From Emticicia sp. CRIBPO (GTDB lineage: Bacteria > Bacteroidota > Bacteroidia > Cytophagales > Spirosomataceae), in contig NZ_JAAAKV010000003.1 of assembly GCF_009905725.1 (NCBI RefSeq), positions 152,808-216,807 on the forward strand: a stretch of DNA of 64,000 nt. The letters are read 5' to 3'. The notes beneath the pieces are model-generated. The model made no database searches. It was not told the DNA's origin and saw nothing but the letters and a program-made list of their open reading frames with translations. Both the position numbers and the translations under genes were made by a program. This document shows positions 34,571 through 43,307 of the stretch, piece after piece; positions within the stretch are counted from its first letter, which is position 1; every line of letters begins with the position of its first letter.

Positions 34571-36025
34571 ATGAAATTGTACAATTTAAAGAAGGCCTTC
34601 CCACTGTTTTTGCTCTGTATTCTTGTTTTTCCGGTGAGTGCCCAGGTGAAACTGAAACCCGAACAGATGAAGGAAGATCTGAGGTATCTTAAAGACAGGC
34701 TTCAGCTATTGCACCCCGGTTTGTACCGTTACAATGACAGTCTGAAGTACGAGGAACATTTTCAGCAATTGAACCGCGACTTTGAAAAAGAGACAGATTT
34801 TAAAGACTTTTTTACAGGAATGGCTCCCATGATTACCGATATTAAAGACCTGCACACGAGTTTTGATTTTCCTAAAAATAAGTATGGCAAAAACCCGAAA
34901 GTATTTCCGCTGATTGTCCGCCGGTTCGGAGACCGTTTTTTTGTTCACTTAAATGGCAGCTCCGATACCACCATCATCCGGACGTCCGAAATTGTCAGGA
35001 TAAACCAGGAGCCGGTGATTGACATTTATAGGAACCTTCAGACCCTTTACGGTACGGATAACGGCAATGAGACCAGTAAGGAATATTATGCGGAAAAGGC
35101 CTTTGCCTCCTATTATCTGAGGTATTATGGTATGCCGGACAGTGTTTCGGTAAGTTACAGACTACCTGCCAATGATACTGTTTTTGTCAGGAAAATAGCG
35201 ATGGAAACCAATAAGATATTGCTGAAAACCTTGTCGGAACGCTACAAAAACGCCCTGAGGAAGAACTTTGACTTTGTTATCCTGGATTCACTCAACAAGG
35301 TGGCCCGGCTGGACATCAGTTCTTTTACGCTCAAAGGAAAGTATTTCGACCTTACCCAAAGCCGGTTTAAAAAAGAGCTGAGAAAACGTTTTGTGGCGAT
35401 TGAGAAAACGGGCATTAAGCATCTTATTATTGATTTACGGGGGAATGGGGGAGGGTATATTCCCAATATATCAAGACTGATGAAGTATATTTCGCCGGAA
35501 CCTTTCAAGCTGATCGACACGATGATGTTCAGGAGGAAAGCCTTTAACAAACTCTTCCCTTTTTATACCATTGGTCCGCCAATTGTTGCCTCCTTTTTAT
35601 TCAGGAAGCTTGACAGCCGCCACCGCTACCTTGTGAACCGGAATCCGAAAAAACACAAGCCTTACAAGGAAAACCATTTTGATGGCAAATTGTATTTTTT
35701 GATGGACGGAGGCTCTTATTCAGCTACTACTTTTACACTTGGACTGGCCTATGACATGAACCTGGGTACTTTTATCGGGACAAGGCCCGGTGGAGCCAAC
35801 TGGGGTAGTTTTGCAGGAGAATGGGACAATTTCAAGCTTCCGAACTCAAGGATTAAAATCCATATGCCGCTTTATAAGATCGTTCATGCCCAGCCCAAAG
35901 GCAGGATCAAAGGCTTTTTTATCGAACCTGATTACTATGTTGGGTATGGCTTTAACGATTTCCTCAAAAGGGAAGACACCGTATTGAAGTTTACAGTCAA
36001 TATGATCAGGGCAAGTAACTTATAA
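34571..36025 (+). CDS. S41 family (C-terminal-processing-like) peptidase
   Basis: A 484-residue exported protein (signal peptide about 1-24, ending PVSA before Q). The helical N-terminal part is followed by a tail-specific-protease core with IKHLIIDLRGNGGGYIPNI and the nucleophile region MDGGSYSATTFTLGLA, in which the first Ser of GGSYSAT is the likely catalytic residue. No PDZ domain is evident. It probably degrades or processes periplasmic proteins, and the substrate is unknown. It converges with the small gene at 36030 with almost no gap. Confidence 0.88.
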   Translation: MKLYNLKKAFPLFLLCILVFPVSAQVKLKPEQMKEDLRYLKDRLQLLHPGLYRYNDSLKYEEHFQQLNRDFEKETDFKDFFTGMAPMITDIKDLHTSFDFPKNKYGKNPKVFPLIVRRFGDRFFVHLNGSSDTTIIRTSEIVRINQEPVIDIYRNLQTLYGTDNGNETSKEYYAEKAFASYYLRYYGMPDSVSVSYRLPANDTVFVRKIAMETNKILLKTLSERYKNALRKNFDFVILDSLNKVARLDISSFTLKGKYFDLTQSRFKKELRKRFVAIEKTGIKHLIIDLRGNGGGYIPNISRLMKYISPEPFKLIDTMMFRRKAFNKLFPFYTIGPPIVASFLFRKLDSRHRYLVNRNPKKHKPYKENHFDGKLYFLMDGGSYSATTFTLGLAYDMNLGTFIGTRPGGANWGSFAGEWDNFKLPNSRIKIHMPLYKIVHAQPKGRIKGFFIEPDYYVGYGFNDFLKREDTVLKFTVNMIRASNL

Positions 36026-36029
36026 AGGC

Positions 36030-36212
36030 TTACTGTGCCGGAAGCAGGAATTCCCTGCGGATGTTGTTGATCAGAAATTTCTTTTGAAGAGTAAAGCTTT
36101 CCGGATGGACTTGCTCAAATAAAGTCTTCCATTCTGCATAAAGGGCAGGTTTCTTTTCGCGGAAAACTTCTCCGTTGATTTTCTTCTGAACAAGGTATTC
36201 TTCAAAACTCAT
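36030..36212 (-). CDS. Small conserved-looking protein, 60 residues
   Basis: A 60-residue soluble protein starting MSFEEYLVQKKING and rich in Lys, Glu and aromatic residues, with no membrane helix or known motif. It follows the acyltransferase gene on the same strand with a one-base gap, so it is probably translated from the same mRNA. This tight spacing is the main argument for a real gene. Function unknown. Confidence 0.6.
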   Translation of the reverse strand: MSFEEYLVQKKINGEVFREKKPALYAEWKTLFEQVHPESFTLQKKFLINNIRREFLLPAQ

Positions 36213-36213
36213 A

Positions 36214-37350
36214 TCAGTATCCGAATTTGTCTTTTAAACGATTAACAGGCCTTTCGATGGCATACCATGAAAGCGAAGCAATGGCGATGGTAATGACATA
36301 GAGTAAAATTATTTTCAGGATCACGAGATTTCCTGTACCGAATCCCGGCCAGACAGCCCCTAAATGTTCCAGCAGTTTTCTTGTCGGATGGTTTGCCCCG
36401 CTGTGGTATTCATTGAAAACAAAGTTATGAAGAAGATAAACACCATAACTTATTTTTCCGATATAAACGGCTACGTTGTTTTCAGAAAAATACTTGAAAA
36501 AAGTATCTTTTGAGGCTGCTCTGTCGATAAATAACAGCCTTCCGATCAGGAAAACCGAAAAAAGAGCCTCAGCGAATCTTAAAACAACCATATCGTAGAA
36601 ATTATGGTTGGTCCCCTGATTTCTGTAAAGAAGTACCACGAAAATATAAATCAAAAGGCTGATAGCCAGGTAGATGTTGCTTTTGAAAAGGCTGAGCATT
36701 TTATCATTGCCGGTCTTTCTCCAGTACGCCAGCAAGCCTCCCAGGCCAAAGGCATCAAGGCAGGTGGGCATCAATACATAAGAGCTGATCCAGGAAGCCT
36801 GATGAAGAAATAAATATAATCTGAGGCCGATGGCCAGCGGAATAAAAAAGACCAGTACGTTCCTAATTTTACCAAGAGGTAAAAACAGGACCAGGAACGG
36901 GAAGAAAATATAGAACTGTTCTTCCACAGCCAGAGACCAGAGGTGGTCGACTGAGCCCATCCAGGTTTGATAAATGGCCATGTAGTTATTGGTCATGTAA
37001 GTGACCAGCCACCAGAATTTTTCTCTCACCGGCGGAATATTGAGTAAAAACAGCACAGCAAGCGTAATATAATACAGCGGGAAAATCCGGAGGGTTCTTC
37101 TGATATAAAATTGTTTCAGTGAGAAACCATGGGCCCTGCCCAGGTTTTCATCTTTCTTTTTGGCGTCCATGAGGATGCCGGTGATGAGAAATCCACTCAG
37201 AACGAAGAAGAGGCAAACGCCCAGATAACCAGCCGGGAAACCCAGTTTATCACCTGACCAGTGATCTGCTAAAACAAGAGAAACGGCCCAGAAACGAACA
37301 CCGTCGAGAGATTTTATGTAAGAGTTGTTGTTCAAGTTATTTTTATTCAA
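36214..37350 (-). CDS. Acyltransferase 3 family membrane protein (OafA-like)
   Basis: A 378-residue protein with about ten membrane helices and the Acyl_transf_3 signature: LDGVRFWAVSLVLADHW near the N-terminus with the conserved His, then RRTLRIFPLYY and SLAVEEQFYIFFP. Such enzymes O-acetylate (or otherwise acylate) surface polysaccharides or lipids. It overlaps the GT2 gene at 37343 by 8 nt and is part of the glycan cluster 36-43 kb, so a surface glycan is the likely substrate. Confidence 0.92.
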   Translation of the reverse strand: MNKNNLNNNSYIKSLDGVRFWAVSLVLADHWSGDKLGFPAGYLGVCLFFVLSGFLITGILMDAKKKDENLGRAHGFSLKQFYIRRTLRIFPLYYITLAVLFLLNIPPVREKFWWLVTYMTNNYMAIYQTWMGSVDHLWSLAVEEQFYIFFPFLVLFLPLGKIRNVLVFFIPLAIGLRLYLFLHQASWISSYVLMPTCLDAFGLGGLLAYWRKTGNDKMLSLFKSNIYLAISLLIYIFVVLLYRNQGTNHNFYDMVVLRFAEALFSVFLIGRLLFIDRAASKDTFFKYFSENNVAVYIGKISYGVYLLHNFVFNEYHSGANHPTRKLLEHLGAVWPGFGTGNLVILKIILLYVITIAIASLSWYAIERPVNRLKDKFGY

Positions 37351-38275
37351 TGTAATCTATGTATCTGCCATATTCCTCCAAAGGTATAAAATTATTGCTT
37401 GTACGGGTATTCAAAACATTGAAAAGGATAAAAAGTGATATAAAAAACCCTTGTAATGAAATGGTGAAAAAAGCCAGGATCAATGACGAGGCCCAGCCAG
37501 GAGTGGCTTCATTAGCGATAAATTTGAGATAAAGCACGATGATAGTCCCGACCGCCGAGCAACCTATCATAATCGAAACAAAAATCAATATTCTGACGGC
37601 GGCAGTGTCAAAAAGCACGGAAACGGCACTCAGGCCATGTAAAATGAGGGAAACAAAGTTCATTTTTGATTTACCTGCCAGTCGCTTGCCGCGGTTGATG
37701 GGGACAGAGGAATAAAGCAGCCTGGACCGGATAACGCCGCCCGGGAAATTGTTCCAGATTTCTGAAACGAAGGCTGTTTTTTTAACCTTGTTTTCGGGGA
37801 TAATGCAAAAATTCCCGAAAGTGATGGCTTTACCCGTCAGCATCTTAAAGACCAGGCGGTAAAAAAAATAGAAGATTCTGAAGGTCGGGCCTTCCGATCT
37901 CTTGCTTCTTTCTGCAAAAATAATGTGCTCGTGCTGCTGATCCGACCGGGCCACCAGTTTGGCAATGTCCTCAGGCTTATCTTCTCCGTCGCCGTCCATC
38001 ACGATCACCTTGTCATAGCCATCGTTATGGGCCAGGTAAGAAAGTCCTATGGCTATGGCCCTTTGGTGACCGATGTTCCTGATCAGGTGAATGACTTCAA
38101 CCGGAAAATCTTTGAAGGCCGAAGGGTGATAAGGCAGTGTGGAACTGTCATTAACGATCAGGAAGCTCAACCTGATATCGGTATTGGTATATAACTGCCG
38201 GGTATTTTCCAGTAAAAGCTTTAAAGCCTCCCAGTCGTTGAAGACCGGAATCACTACTTTTATATTTTTGGTCAT
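37343..38275 (-). CDS. Glycosyltransferase family 2 with C-terminal membrane helices
   Basis: A 310-residue GT2 enzyme with an N-terminal GT-A domain: KVVIPVFNDWEALKLLL, then VMDGDGEDKPEDIAK with the metal-binding DGD. Two hydrophobic helices follow at about 225-255 and 265-295. This architecture is that of polyprenyl-phosphate sugar transferases (DPM1/GtrB-like), which supply lipid-linked sugars to GT39-type enzymes such as the two encoded next to it. Confidence 0.88.
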   Translation of the reverse strand: MTKNIKVVIPVFNDWEALKLLLENTRQLYTNTDIRLSFLIVNDSSTLPYHPSAFKDFPVEVIHLIRNIGHQRAIAIGLSYLAHNDGYDKVIVMDGDGEDKPEDIAKLVARSDQQHEHIIFAERSKRSEGPTFRIFYFFYRLVFKMLTGKAITFGNFCIIPENKVKKTAFVSEIWNNFPGGVIRSRLLYSSVPINRGKRLAGKSKMNFVSLILHGLSAVSVLFDTAAVRILIFVSIMIGCSAVGTIIVLYLKFIANEATPGWASSLILAFFTISLQGFFISLFILFNVLNTRTSNNFIPLEEYGRYIDYIE

Positions 38276-38285
38276 GGGTTAAATA

Positions 38286-40028
38286 TTAATACCGGTATTT
38301 GGTTCCTTGCATATCGAATATCAGCTCTTTTGTGCCGTCACGGTGAACGACATAAAACTTATTATGTTCATTTATATCAATCCTCTCCGGGATGTCTGAA
38401 TCTTTCGGGAAATAAACGTTCAGGTTCTGGGCATCATTAAAGTCAATTTCATTTTTCTTCAGGACGGATGAGTAAATCGTTTCATTTTTTGAAGGAATAA
38501 GTACAGTATCACCTTTAACATATCGGCTCATGATCTGGTCGGCGATGCTTTTATAAGGATTAGGAATCCTGGGGTTTGCGACAAAAGTATACTTGGGAGA
38601 TCTGTCTTCATACAGATCTTTCAGCTCATGATACAGGTTAATGCCCTGGTAGGCCATGATCGCATACATGAAATACCGGATCAGGCGGGGCTGTGTAGTC
38701 AGTTCTGAAATGCCTACGGCAAGGATGATGGCTACAAAAGGGATGGAAAACCCGATATAACGCTGGGACAAACTAGTGGTATGACCGCTTTTAAAGGCGT
38801 CCGCTACAATATAAATCAGCGGAAGAAACATCATCATGAAAGAAATGATGATCAATGATCTGGCTTCCAGGCTCAAAGACTTATGCCGGATCCGCCACCA
38901 CCGGACAAAGAGATAAAGCAGGAAGTAGATCAGCAGACTCAGCAGAATCCCGGATTTTTTTCCGGTGTACAGCCACGATAAGGCTAAAATAATCAGCAAA
39001 GAGGCACCTGAAACAGTATATTTTTTAGCCTCCACGTTCCTGATTCCGACGATAAAGAAAATGAATATAACGGATAAAATAACCAGGTTCTTTATGCCCA
39101 TTATGGCCTTGAAAAGACCGTTTGACACTGGGTTCAGGTCGAAAAACAGGGGCAGGGTTTTCATGGAAACGTTCTTGAACGTGCTTGGATCGACCGTGCC
39201 CGCCATCGGATTTTCATCAGGATGAAGGGTGGCCAGTTTCAGGTGAAGGGCGTTTTTATCTTTAAGAAACTGCATAGACCACTGCCCGCCCCCGGCTGTA
39301 AACCACCAAAACATGACGCCTCCTGTAAAGGCGGCCGCCAGGCTCATCAGCACCCAGTTTTTGATCCTTCTTTCGTAAATAAGAAACACAACCACATGAC
39401 AGACAGGTACCAGGAAATTCAGATAGTGATTAAGGAGGCTTAGGGTAACGAGTAAGCCGTAAACAACGACCAGCAGGTATTTTCTTTTATCGATTTTCGG
39501 ATAACGTATGATCTCTATGAAAAAATAAGTGCTGGCCATCAGCAGAAGAAACGACAGGGTATAACTCCTCGCAAAATGACTCAGGGCAATGTTAAGAGGT
39601 TCAATAGCGAGTAAAAGAGCGGCGAACAGAGCCGTTTTGGTGTCTTTAAGATACTTCCTGACAATGTAGTACACCAATGCGATCAAAGCAACATTGAAGA
39701 TAACGCTGGGGAATCTCAGGGAGAAATCCGAAATGCCGAAAACCTTTACCCAGGTGTTTAATACATAATTATAAACGATGTGCGTCCCGAAATCGGACCT
39801 GGCTACGGCATTGAAAAAATCTTCTGAGGTTTTAGGTTGCCAGAAATCTCTGGGAGTGAAATATTTCTGATAGATTACTTCCGGCTGATTGATCCCCCCG
39901 ACACAGATACCGTGGGCATTCAGAATGGTGAATTTTTCATCGATATATAGTCCGTACTTATCAAGATTGAACACTCTCAATCCAAATGCAAACAGAAGCA
40001 GAAGAACCAACAGGTAATTTTGTTTCAT
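38286..40028 (-). CDS. GT39/ArnT-like membrane glycosyltransferase, paralog A
   Basis: A 580-residue membrane protein with about 12 helices. The first periplasmic loop carries the acidic pair Asp30-Glu31 (LYIDEKFT), the catalytic position of PMT/ArnT enzymes, and SFARSYTL- and RYIGFSIPF-like motifs are present. It probably transfers a sugar from polyprenyl phosphate to a periplasmic acceptor. It is followed 10 nt later by the GT2 gene. It is the same length as the gene at 40313 and shares its C-terminal KYRY/RYRY ending, which points to tandem duplication. Confidence 0.87.
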   Translation of the reverse strand: MKQNYLLVLLLLFAFGLRVFNLDKYGLYIDEKFTILNAHGICVGGINQPEVIYQKYFTPRDFWQPKTSEDFFNAVARSDFGTHIVYNYVLNTWVKVFGISDFSLRFPSVIFNVALIALVYYIVRKYLKDTKTALFAALLLAIEPLNIALSHFARSYTLSFLLLMASTYFFIEIIRYPKIDKRKYLLVVVYGLLVTLSLLNHYLNFLVPVCHVVVFLIYERRIKNWVLMSLAAAFTGGVMFWWFTAGGGQWSMQFLKDKNALHLKLATLHPDENPMAGTVDPSTFKNVSMKTLPLFFDLNPVSNGLFKAIMGIKNLVILSVIFIFFIVGIRNVEAKKYTVSGASLLIILALSWLYTGKKSGILLSLLIYFLLYLFVRWWRIRHKSLSLEARSLIIISFMMMFLPLIYIVADAFKSGHTTSLSQRYIGFSIPFVAIILAVGISELTTQPRLIRYFMYAIMAYQGINLYHELKDLYEDRSPKYTFVANPRIPNPYKSIADQIMSRYVKGDTVLIPSKNETIYSSVLKKNEIDFNDAQNLNVYFPKDSDIPERIDINEHNKFYVVHRDGTKELIFDMQGTKYRY

Positions 40029-40191
40029 CTCTTAATAATCGTCAGTTTGGGTCTGTTTTTTAGGGTGCAGGATTTCGCTAACCGGGTGCCCTGGTCTGTA
40101 AGCGTCGTTTGAATCATGCGAGATTTACGTTACAGCCGGAACGATATAACTCATCCTGCGGCGGTAAAATTAATAAACTTGACGGAAACAA

Positions 40192-40237
40192 CAAAAAAAA
40201 GACATTTACAGCAGATTCTGCAGTCTGCTGTAAATGT
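40192..40237 (-). terminator. Rho-independent terminator after GT39 paralog B
   Basis: A perfect 14-bp inverted repeat (40202-40215 with 40224-40237) with an 8-nt loop is followed on the minus strand by eight T. It ends the transcript of the GT39 gene at 40313 and so gives paralog A its own transcription start. Confidence 0.85.
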
Positions 40238-40312
40238 GGGAGATAAGCATAAAAAAGCTGATCGCTTATGTTTTTTTACCCATGAAGAGAATACATGGGT
40301 TAAGGTTGGTTG

Positions 40313-42055
40313 TCAGTATCTGTATCTGGAGTCTTTAAAATCAAAAATAACAATCCTTTTGCCATCGGATTTCTTCAGAATGACTTTGTTTTTTTCGTGA
40401 TAATCGATTTTCTGAATATAATCGGCGTTTTTCGGGAGGTAGATGTTTACAAGCTGGGCATCTACGACCGACGGGGTTATCTTTCCGGCATCATTGATGA
40501 AAGTACCATGCGACGGATAGAAAATGGTATCGTTTTTGGCATAATTGTTCCGGATGAATTTCGATATGGTGATGTAAGGGTTTTTCATCCTCGGTTCACC
40601 GTATTCTGCAAAATAGTGCGGTGCCCTGTCGTCATAAACAGAAGAGATAACGGACACTATATTTGACAACTGTAGTGCCAGGGAGGTCCAGAAAAGTGCA
40701 GAATAGTCCGGTTTCGAAATATAAACCCAGTTGATAATAAGGGCCAGCAGGCAAAGATTAAAACTGTAGGCATAGCCAGGATACCTGGTGATGATCCTGA
40801 AGGTGTTGCCATCCATTAACGCGAATCCGACCAATGATATGATAGAAATGAAGGACAGTAAAGCCAGAAATACCAGCTTGGGCTTTAAATCCGGATCTGA
40901 CTGGGTCCTGATGTACCTGAAGCAGATGAGCGGTAAAGTCAGGTTAAATGAAAGTATCAGAAAGTGAAATTTATTGATCGTAATAAACGAGAAGAGAGCC
41001 ACAGTGGCTACGAGAATGATCACTGTTTTCTGAGCAGCAGTAAGTTTTCTCAGGTTAAAAACAAGAACAGCAATACCGGCAGCGGTTATGGATAAGAGAA
41101 TGTTGACCATACCTACTGTATTTCTGTACAAACCTTCCGCAGAAATAAACATCAAGGATATCACATGCCGGATCTGTAAGGCGATATTTTTTGGGGTGGA
41201 TTTGGACAGAAAATCATTAGGGGCTGTTTCTGCAAGCTGATTATAGGTATCTGTGCTGTTTTTGACAAATTTGTACATGTATTTTCCACCGTCAAGCACC
41301 AGCCATGACGACATCGTCGCAACAGGAATGAGCATAGCCGCTGTAAAAAAAGCAATGGTCCTGAGGTCTCTGTGGAAAAGCATCAGGTGAAGTCCGTGTA
41401 TAAAAAACAAAGGAAAAATAGCTACATGGCAAAACAGGCATGCCGACACGCTGAAGCCATATAAAATGAGCCAACTGGTGGCTTTTCCGCCGTCCTTCAG
41501 CTTGTCTATCGTCAGAAGGAACAAATGCGTGGACAGCAGGGCCAGGAAAAAGAGCAGTGTATAAGTCCTGTTGACCTGGGAGTAAACTATAAAAAAAGGT
41601 GATATGGTGGCCAGGAAGGAGGCTATAAGAGCTACATTCCTGCTTCTGAAGTGAAACCTTACAAAATGGAATATCAGGGGAATGGTAGCGAGGTTAAATA
41701 TGACGGGCAGCAGTCTTATCCAGCCGTCGGTGGTGCCTACCATTTTAGTCCATCCGCGTAAAACCAGGAGATACAGGGCTCCGTTTCCGTTGTCGAGCCG
41801 GGCGATGGCTTCTAGGAAATCTTTTGTGCCTTTTTTACTCCAGAATTCTTTGGGGGTAAAGGCTTCATTATGGGGTTTGCGGACGGAATTTAACTGATTA
41901 TTACCATCATAAACAATGAACTGGCTGACAAACAAACTGTATTTTTCATCTCCGGCTAAACCTCTTTCGTTGATGTTGGTAATTCTTAAAAAAAAGGCGG
42001 CGAATAAAAACAATGCTAAAAAATAGCTGGATTTAACATTTTTAAGTATTGACAT
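40313..42055 (-). CDS. GT39/ArnT-like membrane glycosyltransferase, paralog B
   Basis: A 580-residue relative of the gene at 38286, with the same helix pattern. The first-loop acidic pair is Asp36-Glu37 (LAGDEKYS), and a VNRTYTLLFFL segment matches the ARSYTLSFLL of paralog A. The soluble C-terminus contains YFAEYGEPRMKNPY-like and FDFKDSRYRY segments parallel to paralog A. Sequence divergence is substantial, so the duplication is old and the two may use different donors or acceptors. A terminator follows at 40192-40237. Confidence 0.87.
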   Translation of the reverse strand: MSILKNVKSSYFLALFLFAAFFLRITNINERGLAGDEKYSLFVSQFIVYDGNNQLNSVRKPHNEAFTPKEFWSKKGTKDFLEAIARLDNGNGALYLLVLRGWTKMVGTTDGWIRLLPVIFNLATIPLIFHFVRFHFRSRNVALIASFLATISPFFIVYSQVNRTYTLLFFLALLSTHLFLLTIDKLKDGGKATSWLILYGFSVSACLFCHVAIFPLFFIHGLHLMLFHRDLRTIAFFTAAMLIPVATMSSWLVLDGGKYMYKFVKNSTDTYNQLAETAPNDFLSKSTPKNIALQIRHVISLMFISAEGLYRNTVGMVNILLSITAAGIAVLVFNLRKLTAAQKTVIILVATVALFSFITINKFHFLILSFNLTLPLICFRYIRTQSDPDLKPKLVFLALLSFISIISLVGFALMDGNTFRIITRYPGYAYSFNLCLLALIINWVYISKPDYSALFWTSLALQLSNIVSVISSVYDDRAPHYFAEYGEPRMKNPYITISKFIRNNYAKNDTIFYPSHGTFINDAGKITPSVVDAQLVNIYLPKNADYIQKIDYHEKNKVILKKSDGKRIVIFDFKDSRYRY

Positions 42056-42225
42056 AACTGGTATTATGTTTTACAGGTTTTATGGATGATTAAGGGTTTA
42101 TAATGAAAGCAGTAATAACCGGAAGCCTCCGATTATCGATGCTTTTAAACGTACTGAATACATACCACGACCAGAGAACGGTAATTATTATATTTTTTGG
42201 GTTATTTTTTTATTGCCGGGGAAAT

Positions 42226-43185
42226 TCAGGACTTGCCGGGAGTTTCCGTAAATTTCTCGATAATATATCTCGGACGGGCTTTTACTTCCTGGTAAATCTT
42301 ACCGATGTATTCGCCTATAAGTCCGATAGCGATCATGTTGGAACCGCTGAAAAATGCCATGGGCAGCACTATGGAAGTCCAGCCCGCCACAGTGAATCCT
42401 GTAAATTTGCTGATAAGTACGAAAAGCCCGATGCCGAATGCCACAAAGAAGTTAAAGAACCCGAACCAAAGGACCATACGCATCGGGAAAGTAGAGAAAG
42501 AAGTAACGCCTCCCCAGGCGAAAGAGATCATTTTTTTGATCGGATACTTGCTTTCGCCCGCTTCACGCTCGGCTCTTTTGTAGTAGACATTTTCAGATTT
42601 GAACCCTATCGTCGGGATAATTCCCCTGATAAACATGTTAACTTCACGGTAATTGTCAAGCTCGACCAGGACATTGTTGTCAATCAAACGGAAATCAGCG
42701 TGGTTAAAAATGACAGGTACGCCCATTTTCTGCATGATTTTGTAAAAACTTTCCGCGGTAAACCTCTTGAACCAGGAGTCTGAAGTACGGTCGTTCCTGA
42801 CCCCGTAAACCACTGAGGCCCCTTCCTGGTATTTTTCAACCATCATACCAATGGCCTCGATGTCGTCCTGAAGATCTGCGTCAATCGTGATATAACAATC
42901 GTATTGGTTTACATTTTCGAGTAGTCCCGCAAGAATGGCACTTTGATGGCCGAAGTTCCTTGAGAATTTAATCCCGGTAATCCTGGAGTTTTTGCGGCAG
43001 AGTTCTTCGATCATCTGCCAGGTCCTGTCACGGCTTCCGTCATTTACAAAACAGATTTTACTGGTATCAGACAACAGATTTTTATCAACAAGTTGCTGGA
43101 TGTAATTGTTAAGTCGTTCGTAGGTTTTTTCTAAAACCTCCTGCTCGTTGTAGCAAGGTACTATCAATAAAAGTTTTGAATTCAT
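42226..43185 (-). CDS. Polyprenyl-phosphate glycosyltransferase, GT2 (GtrB-like)
   Basis: A 319-residue enzyme with a GT-A domain (LLIVPCYNEQEVLEKTY, CFVNDGSRDRT, and ITIDADLQDDIEAI with its metal site) and two C-terminal helices (about 235-258 and 268-295). These features match GtrB/DpmA-like proteins that load a sugar onto polyprenyl phosphate at the inner membrane. It is the first gene of the cluster in transcription order and probably supplies donors for the GT39 enzymes. Confidence 0.92.
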   Translation of the reverse strand: MNSKLLLIVPCYNEQEVLEKTYERLNNYIQQLVDKNLLSDTSKICFVNDGSRDRTWQMIEELCRKNSRITGIKFSRNFGHQSAILAGLLENVNQYDCYITIDADLQDDIEAIGMMVEKYQEGASVVYGVRNDRTSDSWFKRFTAESFYKIMQKMGVPVIFNHADFRLIDNNVLVELDNYREVNMFIRGIIPTIGFKSENVYYKRAEREAGESKYPIKKMISFAWGGVTSFSTFPMRMVLWFGFFNFFVAFGIGLFVLISKFTGFTVAGWTSIVLPMAFFSGSNMIAIGLIGEYIGKIYQEVKARPRYIIEKFTETPGKS

Positions 43186-43307
43186 TTATTGGAAATTGAG
43201 GCTATGGCCGTTTTGAATTTTATTAAATTGAAATGGACTTTGATCATTTTGACTATCAGATGAGTTTTAGTAACTATGATGCAATGAATTAAGGTACGCA
43301 AAAATAG

